From contig NZ_BMEC01000001.1 in assembly GCF_014636295.1 (NCBI RefSeq), positions 434,001-498,000 on the forward strand: 64,000 bases of DNA, in the 5' to 3' direction. The stretch is from Marivirga lumbricoides. Lineage in GTDB: Bacteria; Bacteroidota; Bacteroidia; Cytophagales; Cyclobacteriaceae. Made by a program: the position numbers and the translations under genes. Positions 36,808-45,671 of this stretch are shown here, piece after piece. Position 1 is the stretch's first letter, and every line of letters starts with the position of its first letter. The notes under the pieces were generated by a model that was given only the letters and a program-made list of their open reading frames with translations, made no database searches and was not told where the DNA came from.

Positions 36808-38598
36808 CTAATCGTTAACTAATTGTCCGTTACTCGCATCAATAAATACCTGCCAGATAGGCCAAAACTGATTTGCATTAGGGTCAGCTGTATAAATTGT
36901 CTCAATTTTTTCATCCTCTAATTCATCTGCAACTGCCCACGGCATAGAAGATGTATATTCATTTGCTCTATCTTCTGTTTCACCTCTTTGCAGTCCATAC
37001 ACATCCAGCACCTGGCCCAACTCATCATCCTCCACATAACTGTAATAAATAGTTTGTGGTACATCGGAATATTCACCTGAAGCAGATCTTAAAGCATACA
37101 TTTTAGTTTTGGCTTCATCTAGCTTGCTTTTAAGCAAGTTCCATCTGATAAGTGCCTGCTTGCGCAGCATTTCACCACAAAATTCTAATTTATGCTCTTC
37201 TACAATGGCTTCAAACATTTCTTGTTGTCCACCTAAACCATTAATGTAGGCATCCACCATGGTAGGCCAATCTGCCGGATCGAAAGCTCTTTGCCTGATT
37301 TGTCTTAAATAGGGAGCTGCTGCTGAAGGGCCTTGCAATTCATTGGCAGATTCTGCGGCCATCAATAGTATCTCAGCATATCGCATGTACATGTAATTGG
37401 TGCCATCATCATTAGTAGATGTTACCCTGTTATTTTTCCACTCATACCTGTACTTTCCAAAGCCCCAATTATCAATAGGTGTTAACTCTTGTATTGCTGA
37501 AGTAAGTGCTTCAGTGGGAGGAACTTCTCCCCACTCATAAGGAACACATGTAACTGCCTGACGTAAATCACCCGGATCATATTCGTAGAACATAAAAGGT
37601 GTAGGGCCAGCCTGACCACCTCTTCCCTGTCCCGTATGCAAATCTGCGCTTCTGTGACGGACAGCAAAGGTAAACAGCCACCTACCTCTACCTGCTGAAA
37701 AAGGAATTTCCCAAAGTGACTCTCCTCCTGCAGAAATATCATCTTCGTTAAATTTTCTCCATAAACCTTCAAAAGATGACTCTAACTGAGCCGTTCCACT
37801 TTCAATTATATCTCTACACTCCTGCAAAGCCAATGTATACATCGCTTCTCTTGCTAAGTCAGGGTCATTACTTAATCTGATTCCATCAGGATACTCAGAA
37901 TAACCACCAGCTACCAAAGCCAAACGAGCACGTAATCCTTTTACAAAAGCCTTATTAATTCTTTCTACATTACCCGTACTACCTGATTCATTTGGCCACG
38001 GAACTAAAGTGGCAGCTTCTTCCAAATCAGCCAGCAATCTTTTATAGATTTCATCCCTGTTAGTTTTGGGAAGGTAAAGCGTTTCAGAAGTAATAGGCTC
38101 GAAACGGGCTACTACATCACCCCATGCTTTCAGTAAATCTGCATAATAAATAGCTCTTAGCGTAATAGCTTCTCCTAAAAGGTGACCCATTTCTGTTCCC
38201 GGCTCAGGATTACCATATAAATTAATTCCTCTTATACACTGATTAGCACGTTCAATACCTGAATACATCATAGCCCAGGCATTATTAGCTGTATTCATAT
38301 TTGTATTAGTAGGTTCAGCACTGTAAGTAACCAAATCAGAGTTGTCATTTCCTGAATTGGAGGAGTTATACCATTCAATATCAGTGTTCATCCCATACCA
38401 GGGTAAAAACCGGCCTCTGTAAGAGTTAGTCTCTCCAAATGGCACTTTAATTCCGTCTACTGCGGCTCTTGTTAAATCCACACTAGAGAAAAGAACAGAT
38501 TCATCTACAGTAGATTTTGCCGGTGCTTCTAAATAATCTTCGCAGGATGTTAATACGCTTAATATTAAAATCGCTGATATATATACTATTTTTTTCAT
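36808..38598 (-). CDS. susD: SusD/RagB-family nutrient-uptake lipoprotein
   Basis: A 596-residue surface lipoprotein (MKKIVYISAILILSVLTSC, acylated Cys 19). It has the SusD TPR-like helical core: GEAITLRAIYYADLLKAWGDV, AFVKGLRARLALVAGGYSEYP and the C-terminal EAIVEEHKLEFCGEMLRKQALIRWNLLK region (quoted in parts; the ExRxE-like family motif is modified to EHKLEF). It caps the SusC transporter and binds the oligosaccharide, here presumably pectic. It lies 11 bp after susC. The gene symbol is the generic family name. Confidence 0.93.
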   Translation of the reverse strand: MKKIVYISAILILSVLTSCEDYLEAPAKSTVDESVLFSSVDLTRAAVDGIKVPFGETNSYRGRFLPWYGMNTDIEWYNSSNSGNDNSDLVTYSAEPTNTNMNTANNAWAMMYSGIERANQCIRGINLYGNPEPGTEMGHLLGEAITLRAIYYADLLKAWGDVVARFEPITSETLYLPKTNRDEIYKRLLADLEEAATLVPWPNESGSTGNVERINKAFVKGLRARLALVAGGYSEYPDGIRLSNDPDLAREAMYTLALQECRDIIESGTAQLESSFEGLWRKFNEDDISAGGESLWEIPFSAGRGRWLFTFAVRHRSADLHTGQGRGGQAGPTPFMFYEYDPGDLRQAVTCVPYEWGEVPPTEALTSAIQELTPIDNWGFGKYRYEWKNNRVTSTNDDGTNYMYMRYAEILLMAAESANELQGPSAAAPYLRQIRQRAFDPADWPTMVDAYINGLGGQQEMFEAIVEEHKLEFCGEMLRKQALIRWNLLKSKLDEAKTKMYALRSASGEYSDVPQTIYYSYVEDDELGQVLDVYGLQRGETEDRANEYTSSMPWAVADELEDEKIETIYTADPNANQFWPIWQVFIDASNGQLVND

Positions 38599-38609
38599 TG
38601 TAATGTAAT

Positions 38610-41600
38610 TTAGAAAGTGAGATTTAAACCAACAGTGATTTGTCTGCTTCTGGGATAAGCGGAGTAATCAACCCCCGGCGTTAAAGGCGTATTTCTTCTG
38701 GTGGAAACTTCAGGGTCAAATCCTGTGTAATTGGTCCACAGGAAAACATTATAACCTGTTGCATACAATCTAAGGCTCTGGATTTTTGCCTTATCCGTAA
38801 TTGACTTAGGTAAAGTATAACCCACTGTAAGTGTATTCAACCTTAGGAAAGATCCATCTTCCACAGCCCAATCGCTAAACACATAACGATCCATATAAGG
38901 TGACCACATAGTGGTATTAGCATTTAAAGCAGCTAACGCAGTAGGATCTGTCACCAATTGTCCGGTTTCAAAATCTATATTAGTCCATCTGGTTCCTTCT
39001 GCCTGCATGGTAATTAAATTCCTGTACTGGTTATTTTGATTGGCAGTAGTAAATTCAATTTTGTTGGCATTGTAAATATCGTTACCATAACTGTAGCTGA
39101 ATGCTGCTGTCATGTCAAAGCCAAAGGCATAACCGTTTAACACAAAACCTCCTGTATGTTTAGGATTGGCATTTCCAATAAAGCCCTGGTCTTCTGCATC
39201 AACAGTACCACTTCCATCAATATCCTTTAGTTTCATCATTCCCGGCACCACATCTAAGAAACTGATATCAGGAATACCTTCCTTTAAAGTATAGGTTTGA
39301 GTAGCAGCATCATAATTGAAATCATCCACTTCATAACGGCCATCATTGTAGTATCCAAACATAGAGCCATTAGGTCTGCCTACACTCACAAAGTAATCGT
39401 TACCAATTTGGCTGGAGGCCCAGTTAGTATTTTCACCAAAATCTTCACGGAAGCCTAAACTCAACACCTCATTACGGTTAAATGCCATATTGAAATTAAA
39501 GTTTAAACCATATTTCTCTTTATCGATCAATATTAAGTTCAATGAAGCTTCTAATCCTTTATTTTCTATCTCTCCCAGGTTTTGGAACTGACCGTCATAC
39601 CCTGATCCTTCCAATGGAAATTCTATTAAAAGGTCTTTTGTGATATTTTGATAAGCCTCTAGAGTACCGTTCACCCTTCCCTGTAGCAACCCAAAATCAA
39701 TCCCTATATTTTTTGTATAAGTGGTTTCCCATTTCAAGTCAGGATTAGCTAAAATATCACTTGGAGCCCAATAGCTGTTTACATTATTGATCCAGGAAGT
39801 GGTGCTGGAGCGAAATGTTTGAACAGTTTGCCCTGTAGGGATGTTATTATTACCTGCCACACCGTAACTGGCTCTTACTTTTAAGAAATCTAACCAACCG
39901 GAAGTGCCCACCATAAAATCTTCTTTGGAAACCTGCCATCCACCGGAAATGGAGGGAAAGTAACCCCACACGTTGTCTCCTAAAAATCTACTTGAAGCAT
40001 CAGCCCTGTAAACCCCCGACAAAAGATATTTGCCATTATAATCGTAATTTATCCTGGTAAAGAAAGAAAGAAGTTTATCATCCGGACTAAGGAATCTATC
40101 AGTAGAAAATGGTACTCCCTGGCTTGTTAGTTTAAAAGCTTCTTCCGAACTAAAAAGTTTTGGAAAAGCGTGTATTACGGAAGTAAGTTGACCTCTTTCA
40201 GTAAAAAGCATTTCCTGCCCCCCCAGGAAATTCAAATTATGATCTCCTAACTTAAGGTTGTATGATAGAGTATTTGTGTTTCTATAACGAGACTCATTTC
40301 TTTCTCTTAAGATAACAGCCGGCTGGCCTTGGTTTTCAAAAGAAGGAATATTATTGATGTAATAAGTAGTTAAACCATAATACCGATTATCTGTAAAATT
40401 ATAGTTATCAAGCCCAAAATCACTTTTAAACTGCAAATTCTCTAATATATTCCAGGCCAGGCCTACTGCTATATTGTAATTCTGACGAGTTTGATTTCTA
40501 TCATTGTCTTTTACAGATCTTAGTGGATTTACAAGGTCTCCGGCAGTCTGTTCATTGGTTTCCGTTAAATTAGCTGTAAGACCTGGAACTGGGAAAGGAG
40601 CGTATCCTACGCTATGCTTCAATCGTGAATCAGCCGATGACACTTCATTTTGTTCATTAGCACCACCCCCATTAATTTCTGTATCGGAGTAACGCAAGGA
40701 AAAATTCAGTTCTAATCTATCGCTAGGTTTATTATTTAATTTTAACGTAATGTTGTTCCTCACAAAGTCTGATCCAACCATAATAGCTTTTTGATCGAAC
40801 CTGGCAAAGTTGGCGGAATAATTAAACTGATCACTTCCACCTCTTACGCTTAAATCATTACTAAATATATTACCTGTGCGACCATATACTTGCTTTTGCC
40901 AGTTATTAGCAGCAATTCCATTATAAAGGTCAATATCCTGAAATAGACCAAAATAGTCTTCGTAAGAAGAAAGATCCTCCTCTGGATTATTCGCATCCAA
41001 CATTGCATACTCATATTGCCAACGAGCATAATCACCCGGATCAAGCACATCCAGTGTTTTTGCTATTTTACTGGCTGCATAGAAGCTGTTGAAATTAACA
41101 GTTACTTTTCCTGTTTTACCAGTTTTTGTGGTAATGATGATTACACCGTTTGCGCCACGCGATCCGTAGATAGCTGTGGAAGAAGCATCTTTTAATACAT
41201 CTATGCTGGCTATATCTGAAGGAGCTATATCTGTAATAGTTGCAACAGGAAAACCATCTACTATATAAAGAGGATTGCTGCTTTGGGTTAAAGAGGCACC
41301 TCCCCTCACTCGAATCCGGATTTCAGAATCCGGTGAGCCTTCAGTACCAGTTATTTGCACACCGGCTAGTCGTCCTGTTAATGATTCAGCCACGCTGGAA
41401 ACGGGCACCTTTTTCAAAGCATCTCCTTCCACTGAAGCCACAGAACCGGTAAGTTCAGATCTTTTTTGAGTTCCGTAACCTACTACCACCACCTCGTCTA
41501 GTTGGGAGATGTCATCTATCATTTGTACATCAATCACTGACCTGGCTCCTACTTCAACTTCTTCTGTTCTCATTCCTATAAATGAAAAAACTAAAGTTGC

Positions 41601-41828
41601 CCCGGGTTTTACTTCAATTTGGTAAGCACCATCAATATTAGTAGTAGTACCATTGGAGGTACCCTTTTCAACCAGCGTCACGCCTGGTAATGTTTCACCG
41701 GTAGCGTCCTTGACCACCCCGGATACCACTTTAGATTGTGCCTGTACATCTAAGTTGACCATGAAAGTCAGCAAAATGATGCCAGCAAAGATCAAAGTGT
41801 TCTTGCTGTGTAGTAATTTTTCAAACAT
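38610..41828 (-). CDS. susC: SusC/RagA-family TonB-dependent outer-membrane transporter
   Basis: A 1072-residue transporter. After the signal peptide (ending VQAQ) comes a carboxypeptidase-D-regulatory-like domain (VVSGVVKDATGETLPGVTLVEKGT). The TonB-box-like segment EVVVVGYGTQKR follows, then the plug with IRIRVRGGASL, NPLYIVDGFPV and the SusC signature DASSTAIYGSRGANGVIIITTK (in parts), and a 22-strand barrel ending VGLNLTF with terminal Phe. With SusD it imports oligosaccharides using TonB energy. It heads the minus-strand pectin operon; two LacI-type operators lie upstream, and its 5' untranslated region is probably over 100 nt. Confidence 0.96.
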   Translation of the reverse strand: MFEKLLHSKNTLIFAGIILLTFMVNLDVQAQSKVVSGVVKDATGETLPGVTLVEKGTSNGTTTNIDGAYQIEVKPGATLVFSFIGMRTEEVEVGARSVIDVQMIDDISQLDEVVVVGYGTQKRSELTGSVASVEGDALKKVPVSSVAESLTGRLAGVQITGTEGSPDSEIRIRVRGGASLTQSSNPLYIVDGFPVATITDIAPSDIASIDVLKDASSTAIYGSRGANGVIIITTKTGKTGKVTVNFNSFYAASKIAKTLDVLDPGDYARWQYEYAMLDANNPEEDLSSYEDYFGLFQDIDLYNGIAANNWQKQVYGRTGNIFSNDLSVRGGSDQFNYSANFARFDQKAIMVGSDFVRNNITLKLNNKPSDRLELNFSLRYSDTEINGGGANEQNEVSSADSRLKHSVGYAPFPVPGLTANLTETNEQTAGDLVNPLRSVKDNDRNQTRQNYNIAVGLAWNILENLQFKSDFGLDNYNFTDNRYYGLTTYYINNIPSFENQGQPAVILRERNESRYRNTNTLSYNLKLGDHNLNFLGGQEMLFTERGQLTSVIHAFPKLFSSEEAFKLTSQGVPFSTDRFLSPDDKLLSFFTRINYDYNGKYLLSGVYRADASSRFLGDNVWGYFPSISGGWQVSKEDFMVGTSGWLDFLKVRASYGVAGNNNIPTGQTVQTFRSSTTSWINNVNSYWAPSDILANPDLKWETTYTKNIGIDFGLLQGRVNGTLEAYQNITKDLLIEFPLEGSGYDGQFQNLGEIENKGLEASLNLILIDKEKYGLNFNFNMAFNRNEVLSLGFREDFGENTNWASSQIGNDYFVSVGRPNGSMFGYYNDGRYEVDDFNYDAATQTYTLKEGIPDISFLDVVPGMMKLKDIDGSGTVDAEDQGFIGNANPKHTGGFVLNGYAFGFDMTAAFSYSYGNDIYNANKIEFTTANQNNQYRNLITMQAEGTRWTNIDFETGQLVTDPTALAALNANTTMWSPYMDRYVFSDWAVEDGSFLRLNTLTVGYTLPKSITDKAKIQSLRLYATGYNVFLWTNYTGFDPEVSTRRNTPLTPGVDYSAYPRSRQITVGLNLTF

Positions 41829-41984
41829 AACATTAGGTTTTATCAGTTCACAGTCTCATCAATTGAAAATTATCTGTTGTAATTGGCTTGTTAAGAAACC
41901 AATGGAAACACCAGCAAAAACTCAATCAACTCAACCTATTATCAATTTTTTGTGCAACAAAATTTAATAAACAATCATTAATCA

Positions 41985-42000
41985 TGTGCAAACGATTGCA
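41985..42000. promoter_or_regulatory. LacI-family operator, susC-proximal
   Basis: TGTGCAAACGATTGCA: a pseudo-palindrome TGCAA-ACG-ATTGCA with the central CG typical of LacI/GalR sites. It lies 157 bp upstream of the susC start, in front of a TTG...TTTTG stretch that could be the susC promoter. The core is identical to the uxaA site at 15771 in reverse complement. Confidence 0.7.
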
Positions 42001-42161
42001 TTTTAGAAATAAAATGTTAATTTCACAAGTGTTGCCAATAAATTTTTCAAAAAACTCCTTATTAACCTATTAATTTATCGGAATGAGACATATATATCTA
42101 CAGATAATTCGGAATTTAAAATTTTTCCATAATTCTGATTAATGCATTTTTTGTTTTATAT

Positions 42162-42179
42162 TGCGCAAACGATTACGCA
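42162..42179. promoter_or_regulatory. LacI-family operator, lacI-proximal
   Basis: TGCGCAAACGATTACGCA: nearly symmetric (TGCG..CGCA) with the AAACGATT core shared by the other two sites. It lies 250 bp upstream of lacI and 177 bp from the susC-proximal site, a spacing compatible with DNA looping by a dimer-of-dimers regulator. Confidence 0.7.
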
Positions 42180-42428
42180 TAATCAAAAAACTGAAATCGG
42201 TCTTTTGGCCAGAAATCAAATATCTGAAGTGAAGATTTTAAGTGGCGGTATAACTTCTGTCAAAGAAGATCTTGCGATAGATATGATATAATGAATAACA
42301 CAGGTAGAGCCGCTTTATTATTAAAGAGTTTACTCTAATTTTGATTAAGATAGTTAACCCTGTGAAAGATCTGTTTGTTAAACCTGAGCATAATGTATGA
42401 ATGCTCATACAACATAAATAATATAAAT

Positions 42429-43463
42429 ATGGCAGCAAAAGCTACCCTACTTGACATCGCAACCAAATTAAACATTACCACTTCAACGGTATCCCGTGCA
42501 CTTAATGATAACCCGCGAATTAGTAAAGCTACCAAGAAAGCTGTGCTAAAAGCTGCTAAGGAACTCAATTACCAACCCAATAATATTGCCGCTGCATTAA
42601 GAAGGGGGAAAAGTCATTTATTGGGTGTAATCGTACCCACTGCAGACAGAGCTTTTTTCTCCTCAGTAATAAGAGGTATTGAGGAGATTTCCAACAAACT
42701 TAATTACCAGGTAATTATTTGCCAATCATACGATGATTATGATAAGGAAGTGGAAACAATTAATGCATTAACAAACGCCCGGGTAGACGGAATAATAGTC
42801 TCTATCAGCAAAAAAACTGTCAATACTGATCACTTCCAAAAAGCCATTGATAAAGGTATTCCTGTGATACTTTTTGATAGAACTTCTGAGAAGCTTAATG
42901 TAAACCAGGTGATGATAGATGATTACAGAGGTGCCTATGAAGTAGTTTCTCATCTTATTGATCAAGGCTGCAAAAGAATAGCCCATTTTACCAGTCCGGT
43001 AAAAATCAGTATTTATAAAGAGCGGCTAAGAGGCTATGTAGATGCCCTTGAAAACCATGGCATTCCTTACGATGAGGACCTGGTGGTAGAAAGTAACCTG
43101 CAACTGGAAGATGGAAGAATTAGCATGCAAAAATTGCTGGATAAAAAAATTTCGGTTGATGCCGTATTCTCTTCAAGTGATTATGCTGCAATGGGAGCTA
43201 TGCAGATACTCAAAGAAAAAAATATAAAAATTCCTGAAGAAGTAGCACTTGCCGGTTTTGCCAACGAGCCTTTTACCTCTTTCACTGATCCTACGCTCAC
43301 AACAGTAGATCAGCTCAGTTTAGATATGGGCCATGCCACAGCAGAAATGTTTTTTAAACAATTAAATGATTCAGAAAATGGACATAGTAAAGTGCAAAAA
43401 ACTATTCTGAAACCGAAGCTGATCATCAGGCAAACATCACTAAGAAAAAAGAATATTAAATAA
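42429..43463 (+). CDS. LacI-family transcriptional regulator of the pectin locus
   Basis: A 344-residue LacI/GalR regulator from ATG 42429 (MAAKATLLDIATKLNI; an upstream TTG at 42375 is unlikely). The HTH (LLDIATKLNITTSTVSRALN) and hinge (NYQPNNIAAALRRGKS) are followed by a periplasmic-binding-protein-like effector domain (LLGVIVPTADRAFFS, VDGIIVSISK, GIPVILFDRT, VDAVFSSSDYAAMGA, FANEPFTSFTDPTLTTVDQ). It is expected to repress until a uronate-type inducer binds. It is divergent from susC and is followed 13 bp later by uxaB. Operators with one consensus near susC, lacI and uxaA make it the likely controller of all three units. Confidence 0.93.
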   Translation: MAAKATLLDIATKLNITTSTVSRALNDNPRISKATKKAVLKAAKELNYQPNNIAAALRRGKSHLLGVIVPTADRAFFSSVIRGIEEISNKLNYQVIICQSYDDYDKEVETINALTNARVDGIIVSISKKTVNTDHFQKAIDKGIPVILFDRTSEKLNVNQVMIDDYRGAYEVVSHLIDQGCKRIAHFTSPVKISIYKERLRGYVDALENHGIPYDEDLVVESNLQLEDGRISMQKLLDKKISVDAVFSSSDYAAMGAMQILKEKNIKIPEEVALAGFANEPFTSFTDPTLTTVDQLSLDMGHATAEMFFKQLNDSENGHSKVQKTILKPKLIIRQTSLRKKNIK

Positions 43464-43476
43464 TAAAAGATTGATT

Positions 43477-44892
43477 ATGAACCCATTAAATAATAATACA
43501 GTAAAAAATAGAAAAAAGCTACCCGTAAAAGTTTTACAATTTGGCGAAGGTAACTTTTTGCGTGCCTTTGTAGATTGGATTATAGACAAGCTGAACGAAG
43601 AAACTGATTTTAATGGTGGAATTTGTGTAGTTCAACCGATTAAGGAGGGAATGGTAAAGATGTTAAATGATCAGGATGGTTTATACCATGTTTGGTTAAA
43701 CGGAATTAGCCATGGCAAGAAAGTAAATGAAAAAAGACTTATCACCTCCATAGTAAATGGCATTAACCCTTATGATGATTATAAAGCATTCCTGAAGTTA
43801 GCAGAAAATGACGATTTACGTTTTATATTTTCTAATACCACAGAATCAGGAATAGTATTTGAATCTTCAGATAAGTCTATTGATCAACTGCCTGCTGGAT
43901 TCCCTGGTAAACTTACTGCTTTGCTCTACCATAGGTTTGAGCACTATAAAGGAGCTGCTGACAAAGGACTTATTATAATACCATGCGAGTTAATTGATAA
44001 AAATGGCACTAATCTTAAAGCAGCCATTCTTCAGTACGCAAAGCATTTTCAGCTACCGGAAGAATTCGCACAATGGATTGATAATTCCAATTACTTCTGC
44101 AATACTTTGGTAGATAGAATTGTGCCGGGCTACCCCCGGGAATCTATTTTGCAAGTACAGCAAGAGCTTCAATATGAAGATAAACTGGTAGTTAAGGCAG
44201 AACCTTTTTATTTGTGGGTGATTGAAGGTGACGAAAGAGTGAAAGAAGAATTCCCGACAGAAAAGTTAGGTCTACAGGTGAAATTTGTAAAAGATATTAC
44301 TCCTTACAGAACTCGGAAAGTACGCATTCTTAATGGGGCACACACCTCTATTGTACACAGAGCTTACCTGGAAGGCTTAAGAACTGTAGAAGCGGTGATC
44401 AATGACCAAAAGATGAACAGTTTTTTGGAAAGAATCATTTTTAAGGAAATTATTCCAACGCTGGATTTACCTGAAAGCGAACTGGTAGAATTTGCAAATG
44501 ATGTGCTGGAGAGATTCAATAACCCTTTCATCAGACACGAGCTCATCAGTATTACTTTAAATTCTATTTCAAAATTCAAAGTGAGGGTACTTCCTTCTAT
44601 TCTGGAATACAGAAATAGATTTAACAAATGGCCTGAGAGCCTGCTTCAATCTTTTGCTGCTCTATTTGTGTTTTATAGAGGCGAATGGAAAGGCGAGAAA
44701 ATACAATTAAATGATTCTGCAGAAGTGCTGGCTCTTTTGAAAAATGCCTGGAATGGGGATAAGTTTGATGCAAATGGCATTCTTTCTAATACCAACTTAT
44801 GGGGGCAAGACTTAACCCAGCTTGAAGGGTTAAAAGAACAGGTACAAATGAATATTAATCAATTGCTTGAAAAGGAAAAGGAAAAAGCTTAA
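43477..44892 (+). CDS. uxaB: Tagaturonate reductase (altronate oxidoreductase)
   Basis: A 471-residue polyol/mannitol-dehydrogenase-family enzyme interconverting D-tagaturonate and D-altronate with NAD(H) in galacturonate catabolism. The N-terminal nucleotide-binding region is KVLQFGEGNFLRAFVDWII. FIFSNTTESGIVFE, IIPCELIDKNG and the catalytic-domain motif RKVRILNGAHTSIV (Lys and Asn/His of the family) confirm UxaB rather than mannonate reductase UxuB. Start at ATG 43477; an in-frame TTG is six bases upstream. Second gene of the lacI operon. Its product feeds UxaA, encoded at 15879. Confidence 0.93.
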   Translation: MNPLNNNTVKNRKKLPVKVLQFGEGNFLRAFVDWIIDKLNEETDFNGGICVVQPIKEGMVKMLNDQDGLYHVWLNGISHGKKVNEKRLITSIVNGINPYDDYKAFLKLAENDDLRFIFSNTTESGIVFESSDKSIDQLPAGFPGKLTALLYHRFEHYKGAADKGLIIIPCELIDKNGTNLKAAILQYAKHFQLPEEFAQWIDNSNYFCNTLVDRIVPGYPRESILQVQQELQYEDKLVVKAEPFYLWVIEGDERVKEEFPTEKLGLQVKFVKDITPYRTRKVRILNGAHTSIVHRAYLEGLRTVEAVINDQKMNSFLERIIFKEIIPTLDLPESELVEFANDVLERFNNPFIRHELISITLNSISKFKVRVLPSILEYRNRFNKWPESLLQSFAALFVFYRGEWKGEKIQLNDSAEVLALLKNAWNGDKFDANGILSNTNLWGQDLTQLEGLKEQVQMNINQLLEKEKEKA

Positions 44893-44940
44893 AAAGGGGT
44901 ATTTTGGTGCGTGCATTTAAACATATAGTTTAAATCAAAA

Positions 44941-45199
44941 GATTCCCTTCTGCAAGGGAATCGCCTGCCGCGCAAGTAAAGCGGGGACGTTCTAATCGTA
45001 ATTTTGTTTACAAATAAGCAAGATGTTGATTTGGCATGACTGCAATAAATTTTATAAGCAGCACAGTATACAACTGCCGTCATTCCAGAATTTTACGAGG
45101 TACGAGGAAAATATCAGGAATCTTTTCAATGAAATGAAATTTCATTTGTTATCATTCATTATTATTCTCTCTGTAGAATTAATGTCTGACATTAGTGAA
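44941..45199. repeat. Palindromic intergenic repeat, copy 1
   Basis: It begins with the hairpin ATTCCCTT-CTGC-AAGGGAAT (44942-44961). A second hairpin at 45082-45121 pairs ATTCC with GGAAT and ATTTT with AAAAT around ACGAGGTACGAGG. The self-complementary AATGAAATTTCATT follows. The same ordered blocks recur in copy 2 with high identity in the right two thirds. Confidence 0.75.
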
Positions 45200-45309
45200 C
45201 CCCATAATTTAGTTTTCTTGATGACAAAGTATCAAATTTATCTTCATATTCGTCTATTTATTAAAGCCTTATACTCAAGCGATATTTAACCCTTTGGTTT
45301 AAATTATAA

Positions 45310-45543
45310 GATTCCCTTCTGCAAGGGAATGACGTTCTACTTTAATCTTGTTTATAAATAAAGAAGTAAGGTATTGAATTGGCATGACTGCAATAAATTT
45401 TTAGGCAGCACAGTAAACAACTGCCGTCATTCCAGAATTTTACGAGGTACGAGGAAAATATCAGGAATCTTTTCAATGAAATGAAATTTCATTTGTTCTC
45501 ATTTATTATTATTCTCTCTGTAGAATGTCTGACATTGAACCCA
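45310..45543. repeat. Palindromic intergenic repeat, copy 2
   Basis: Same order of blocks as copy 1: ATTCCCTTCTGCAAGGGAAT (45311-45330), hairpin 45429-45468, AATGAAATTTCATT, ending TGTCTGACATT. Offsets between the copies vary (369 bp at the left block, 347 bp at the central hairpin), showing indels since duplication. Confidence 0.75.
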
Positions 45544-45576
45544 ATAAAAAAGCTACCCGGTTTCCCAGGTAGCTTC
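45544..45576 (-). terminator. Rho-independent terminator of nrdA
   Basis: On the minus strand AAGCTACC (plus 45568-45575) pairs with GGTAGCTT (plus 45550-45557) around a 10-nt loop, followed by TTTTTATT. It lies about 96 bp downstream of the nrdA stop. Confidence 0.8.
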
Positions 45577-45671
45577 TGATTTATCATTTTGTTCATGAAA
45601 AAGGCCAAAACTATGTAGTTCATTCAGTCTAGATTCTAATATCTAGAATCTAGTATCTAACATCTAGCCTC

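Larger units (their letters stand above)
41829..42428. other. Divergent susC/lacI regulatory region
   Basis: A 600-bp AT-rich intergenic region between the minus-strand susC operon and the plus-strand lacI-uxaB pair. It contains two LacI-type operators (41985-42000 and 42162-42179). A possible -7 box TAATTTTG (42336-42343) lies 86 bp before the lacI ATG. No ORF is accepted here. Confidence 0.6.
44893..45671. other. Gene-free region holding a duplicated palindromic repeat
   Basis: A 779-bp stretch between uxaB and nrdA without a credible gene; an 88-codon ORF at 45023-45289 lies wholly inside repeat sequence and is rejected. It contains two copies of a ~270-bp repeat, the nrdA terminator and a CTAGATTCTA/TAGAATCTAG inverted repeat (45629-45653). 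Confidence 0.65.

Noticed and set aside
45023-45289. 88-codon plus-strand ORF
   Set aside because: Wholly within the duplicated palindromic repeat and not preserved in the second copy.
44941-45543. CRISPR-like appearance of repeated blocks
   Set aside because: Only two copies, long and unequal, with no regular spacers and no cas genes.
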